Assembly: GCA_021325375.1 (NCBI GenBank)
Contig: JAJPHG010000007.1
Location: forward strand, 124,001 to 188,000
DNA length: 64,000 nt
Reading direction: 5' to 3'
DNA from: Alphaproteobacteria bacterium
Lineage (GTDB): Bacteria > Pseudomonadota > Alphaproteobacteria > Micropepsales > Micropepsaceae
Made by a program: the position numbers and the translations under genes
The notes under the pieces: generated by a model
Told to the model about the DNA's origin: nothing
Databases searched by the model: none
The model's input: only the letters and a program-made list of their open reading frames with translations
Shown here: in pieces, positions 61,665-64,000 of the stretch
Layout of the letters: each line of letters begins with the position of its first letter
Numbering within the stretch: position 1 is the first letter of the stretch

Positions 61665-63164
61665 ATGTCCGACAAGCCCCGCAGCGACCTCAAGCCCAAC
61701 ACCTTCGAATACGAGATGCAGCCGCTGATCACCCAGAACGGCTTTCGCGAATACGACGCGCGCTGGCTGTTCGGCAAAGAGCTGAACCTGATGGGCGTGC
61801 AGATGGTGGGGCTGGGGCTGGGCACCTATTTCCACGAGCTCGGCATCGAGCCGAAGGTCGCCGTCGGCCACGACTACCGTTCCTACGAGATGTCGATCAA
61901 GCAGGCGCTGATCATCGGGTTGATGCAGGCGGGTTGCGAGGTCGTCGATATCGGGCTCGGCACCACGCCGATGGGCTATTTCGCGCAATTCGCGCTCGAC
62001 TGCCCGGGCTTGGCGATGGTCACCGCCAGCCACAACGAGAACGGCTGGACCGGCGTGAAGATGGGGGCCGCGCGGCCGCTCACTTTCGGCCCCGAAGAGA
62101 TCACGCGGCTGAAAGCCATCGTGCTCGGCCAGGAATTCAAGCCGCGCGCCGGCGGCAGCTACAGCCGCGTCGAGAATTTCCGCGACAGATATCTCGACGA
62201 GCTCACCAAGGGCCACAAGCTGTCGCGCCCGATGAAGGTGACGGTCGCTTGCGGCAACGGCACCGCCGGCCTGTTCGCGCCCGAGGCCCTGCGCCGCATC
62301 GGCGCGGAGGTTGCGGAGTCTGAGTGCAATCCCGACTACAATTTCCCGAACTACAATCCGAACACTGAAGACCTGCACATGCTGGACGCCATGGCGAAGG
62401 CGTTGAAGGCGAACGGCAGCGAGATCGCGCTCGGCTTCGACGCAGATGGCGACCGCTGCGGCGTGGTCGACGACAAGGGCGAGGAGATCTTCGCCGACAA
62501 GATCGGCGTGCTCCTGGCGCGCGACATGTCGACGACGCGGCCGGGCGCGAAATTCGTCGCCGACGTGAAGTCGACCGGCATCTTCGCGATCGATCCGATC
62601 CTTAAAGAAAACGGCGCGACAACCGACTACTGGATCACCGGCCATTCCTACATGAAGCGCCGCTGCAAGGAGATCGGCGCGCTGTGCGGCTTCGAAAAGA
62701 GCGGCCACTACTATCTCTGCGATCCGCTGGGCCGCGGCTATGACGACGGCATCGTCGCCGGCATCGCGATCCTGGAGATGCTCGATCGCGCCGGGGCGAA
62801 GAAAATGTCCGATCTCGTCGCCAGCCTGCCCAAGACCTGGAGCTCGCCGACCATGGCGCCCGAATGCCCCGACGACAAGAAATACGCCGTCGTCGACGCG
62901 ATGGTGAAGGAATACCAGGACGCGCAGAAGACGGGCGAGAAGATCCTGGGCCAGCCGATCAAGGACCTCATCACCGTCAACGGCGTGCGCGTGACGCTCG
63001 AGGACGGCACCTGGGGCCTGGTGCGCGCCTCGTCGAACAAGCCCTCGCTGGTGGTGGTGGTGGAGAGCCCCGTGTCCGACGCGCAGATGCACGCCATGTT
63101 CAAGGACCTCGACGGCAGGCTGTCCAAGCATCCGGAAGTCGGCGCGTACGACCAGAAGATTTGA
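61665..63164 (+). CDS. Phosphomannomutase/phosphoglucomutase
   Basis: Protein of 499 residues of the alpha-D-phosphohexomutase family: MVTASHNENGWTGVKMG (phosphoserine loop, Ser near 126), ALGFDADGDRCGVVDD (Mg-binding DADGD), DYWITGHSYMKRRCKE, GFEKSGHYYLCDPLGRGYDDG and the C-terminal phosphate-binding RASSNKPSLVVVVES. It interconverts 6- and 1-phosphates of mannose or glucose and supplies GDP-mannose or UDP-glucose precursors for envelope glycans. Divergent from cobA. Confidence 0.92.
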   Translation: MSDKPRSDLKPNTFEYEMQPLITQNGFREYDARWLFGKELNLMGVQMVGLGLGTYFHELGIEPKVAVGHDYRSYEMSIKQALIIGLMQAGCEVVDIGLGTTPMGYFAQFALDCPGLAMVTASHNENGWTGVKMGAARPLTFGPEEITRLKAIVLGQEFKPRAGGSYSRVENFRDRYLDELTKGHKLSRPMKVTVACGNGTAGLFAPEALRRIGAEVAESECNPDYNFPNYNPNTEDLHMLDAMAKALKANGSEIALGFDADGDRCGVVDDKGEEIFADKIGVLLARDMSTTRPGAKFVADVKSTGIFAIDPILKENGATTDYWITGHSYMKRRCKEIGALCGFEKSGHYYLCDPLGRGYDDGIVAGIAILEMLDRAGAKKMSDLVASLPKTWSSPTMAPECPDDKKYAVVDAMVKEYQDAQKTGEKILGQPIKDLITVNGVRVTLEDGTWGLVRASSNKPSLVVVVESPVSDAQMHAMFKDLDGRLSKHPEVGAYDQKI

Positions 63165-63253
63165 GTTCAGGCGAGAGAGGTGCCGCCAATACAGCGTGTT
63201 CTCGATCAAGGGTTGATGATAGTCTCCCTTCCGATTGAGACGAGGATCCGCGC

Positions 63254-64000
63254 ATGGTGGCGATGAAATTCTGGCAGGAAAAGCTAAGAAAAATCTATCC
63301 CAATACCGATAAGTCTCCCGACTACATAATGGCGCACGTCTACACGGCCTGCAGCGAGCTTGGTCGATATCTGCTGCGGAACGAAAACAATGACCGCCGC
63401 GACGAGGCCGTCCTGAAAGCGATCAGCTGGATGATGGCGCTCTCGACGCATTTCAAATTGGACTTCGAGTCGGCAGTTGTCCGCCGGTTCCCGCTCGCGT
63501 GCCCATATTGCCTCGATCGCCCCTGTACATGCGATCGGACCGGCAAACGCGCGAAGAGGCATGGCCGCCTGCTGAGTTCAAATGAGGTGAAGGACGAGTT
63601 GTCCGCGAAGTACAACGGATTGGTGTTCTCGACTGAAGCGTCGTTTTCGTGGCTGGCTGGGCAATTGGCGGAAATCTACCCTTCCAATCGAGCGTTGCTC
63701 ACAAAAGGCGGCCAAGGTTACATAGCGGCAAAGTTGCTCGAGGAGGGCGGTGAGCTACATCGCGCATATAGCGTCGTTTTGCTTGGTCGCGGTGACCCGG
63801 CTGATATCGGGCGCGAGGTGGCCGACCTGACCGCTTGGGTTATTTCCTGCTGGGATCTCGACGGCGCCGGCAAGAATATTGATGCCGAGGTTGCGAGCAC
63901 ATATGTTGACGGTTGCTATCGTTGCCACAAGAGTCCGTGCGTTTGTCCCACTTATTCCATTACGATGGGGCAGGAAGAGTTGATCGGAGACATAGCCAAA
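63254..64000 (+). CDS. Tandem cysteine-knuckle protein with MazG-type pyrophosphatase signature, 3' truncated
   Basis: Open from ATG 63254 to the window end without a stop: 249 codons visible. It is built of two similar units. Each has a helical part beginning ...KIYPNTDK / ...EIYPSNRA and ends in a C-x2-C-x4-C-x-C knuckle (Cys83-86-91-93 and Cys221-224-229-231). Unit 2 carries the all-alpha NTP pyrophosphohydrolase (MazG/dUTPase-like) motif E164-x2-E167 ... E188-x2-D191. In unit 1 it is degenerate (SELGRYLL, EAVLKAIS). GC is lower than in the neighbours, as in accessory genes. Function unknown; nucleotide hydrolysis in unit 2 is inferred. Confidence 0.65.
   Translation, partial: MVAMKFWQEKLRKIYPNTDKSPDYIMAHVYTACSELGRYLLRNENNDRRDEAVLKAISWMMALSTHFKLDFESAVVRRFPLACPYCLDRPCTCDRTGKRAKRHGRLLSSNEVKDELSAKYNGLVFSTEASFSWLAGQLAEIYPSNRALLTKGGQGYIAAKLLEEGGELHRAYSVVLLGRGDPADIGREVADLTAWVISCWDLDGAGKNIDAEVASTYVDGCYRCHKSPCVCPTYSITMGQEELIGDIAK

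Overview
The window is GC-rich chromosomal DNA with dense gene packing and many ATGA or 4-base start/stop overlaps. It points to an alphaproteobacterium. Evidence: a 5-aminolevulinate synthase (C4 haem route), a MucR regulator, an LdtR-like MarR regulator, a Bpt-type aminoacyl-transferase, and the run glyA-nrdR-ribD-ribE-ribB-ribH-nusB-thiL. I cannot fix the genus; a soil or freshwater lineage near Micropepsales/Rhizomicrobium is only a guess.

Layout. 1-3133: operon with a truncated ferritin-like protein, an SDR and a luciferase-like monooxygenase. 3381-4579: ECF-type sigma factor, membrane partner and a 33-residue membrane peptide. 4795-7210: family 2 glycosyltransferase plus outer-membrane barrel. 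7472-8668: cupredoxin plus EfeU/FTR1 iron permease. 8814-17341: secreted proteins (serine hydrolase, phosphoesterase, GLUG-repeat protein, two tandem PQQ-type propellers, DUF4038 protein) and tRNA-Thr. 17383-24456: DUF502, metG, GNAT, DUF1254, bpt, motB, flavin reductase. 24584-29072: an NlpC/P60-like secreted protein, then an OprP-type porin and PstS behind a good Pho-box candidate. 29633-34752: ModE-like regulator, MarR-EmrA-EmrB efflux operon with promoter and operator, a dehydrogenase and a TetR regulator. 34755-35739: three tandem paralogous small secreted proteins. 35901-40706: hemB, a Phd/VapC toxin-antitoxin pair with a perfect palindromic operator, and a valine-catabolic operon (acyl-CoA dehydrogenase, 3-hydroxyisobutyryl-CoA hydrolase, mmsB). 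40786-44228: LdtR-like regulator, DUF1345, hemA, mucR. 44610-52613: glyA-nrdR-[GxxExxY nuclease]-riboflavin genes-nusB-[two membrane proteins]-thiL. 52858-58388: acyl-CoA dehydrogenase pair, one broken by an in-frame amber codon, with VOC proteins and DUF1289. 58385-63164: MFS, acyltransferase, cobA, phosphomannomutase. 63254-end: a truncated protein with duplicated cysteine knuckles and a MazG-type pyrophosphatase signature.

The most unusual signal is a set of long palindromic repeat units of about 130-200 bp (at least 12 copies in three related families). All lie 3' of genes and none lies in a divergent promoter region. The inner arm of one family (ACGCGGAG-type) also flanks, and supplies the start and the C-terminal codons of, a GxxExxY-family PD-(D/E)XK nuclease gene inserted between nrdR and ribD. 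That recalls REP elements and their RAYT enzymes and is the best candidate here for an undescribed mobile or hairpin-processing system.
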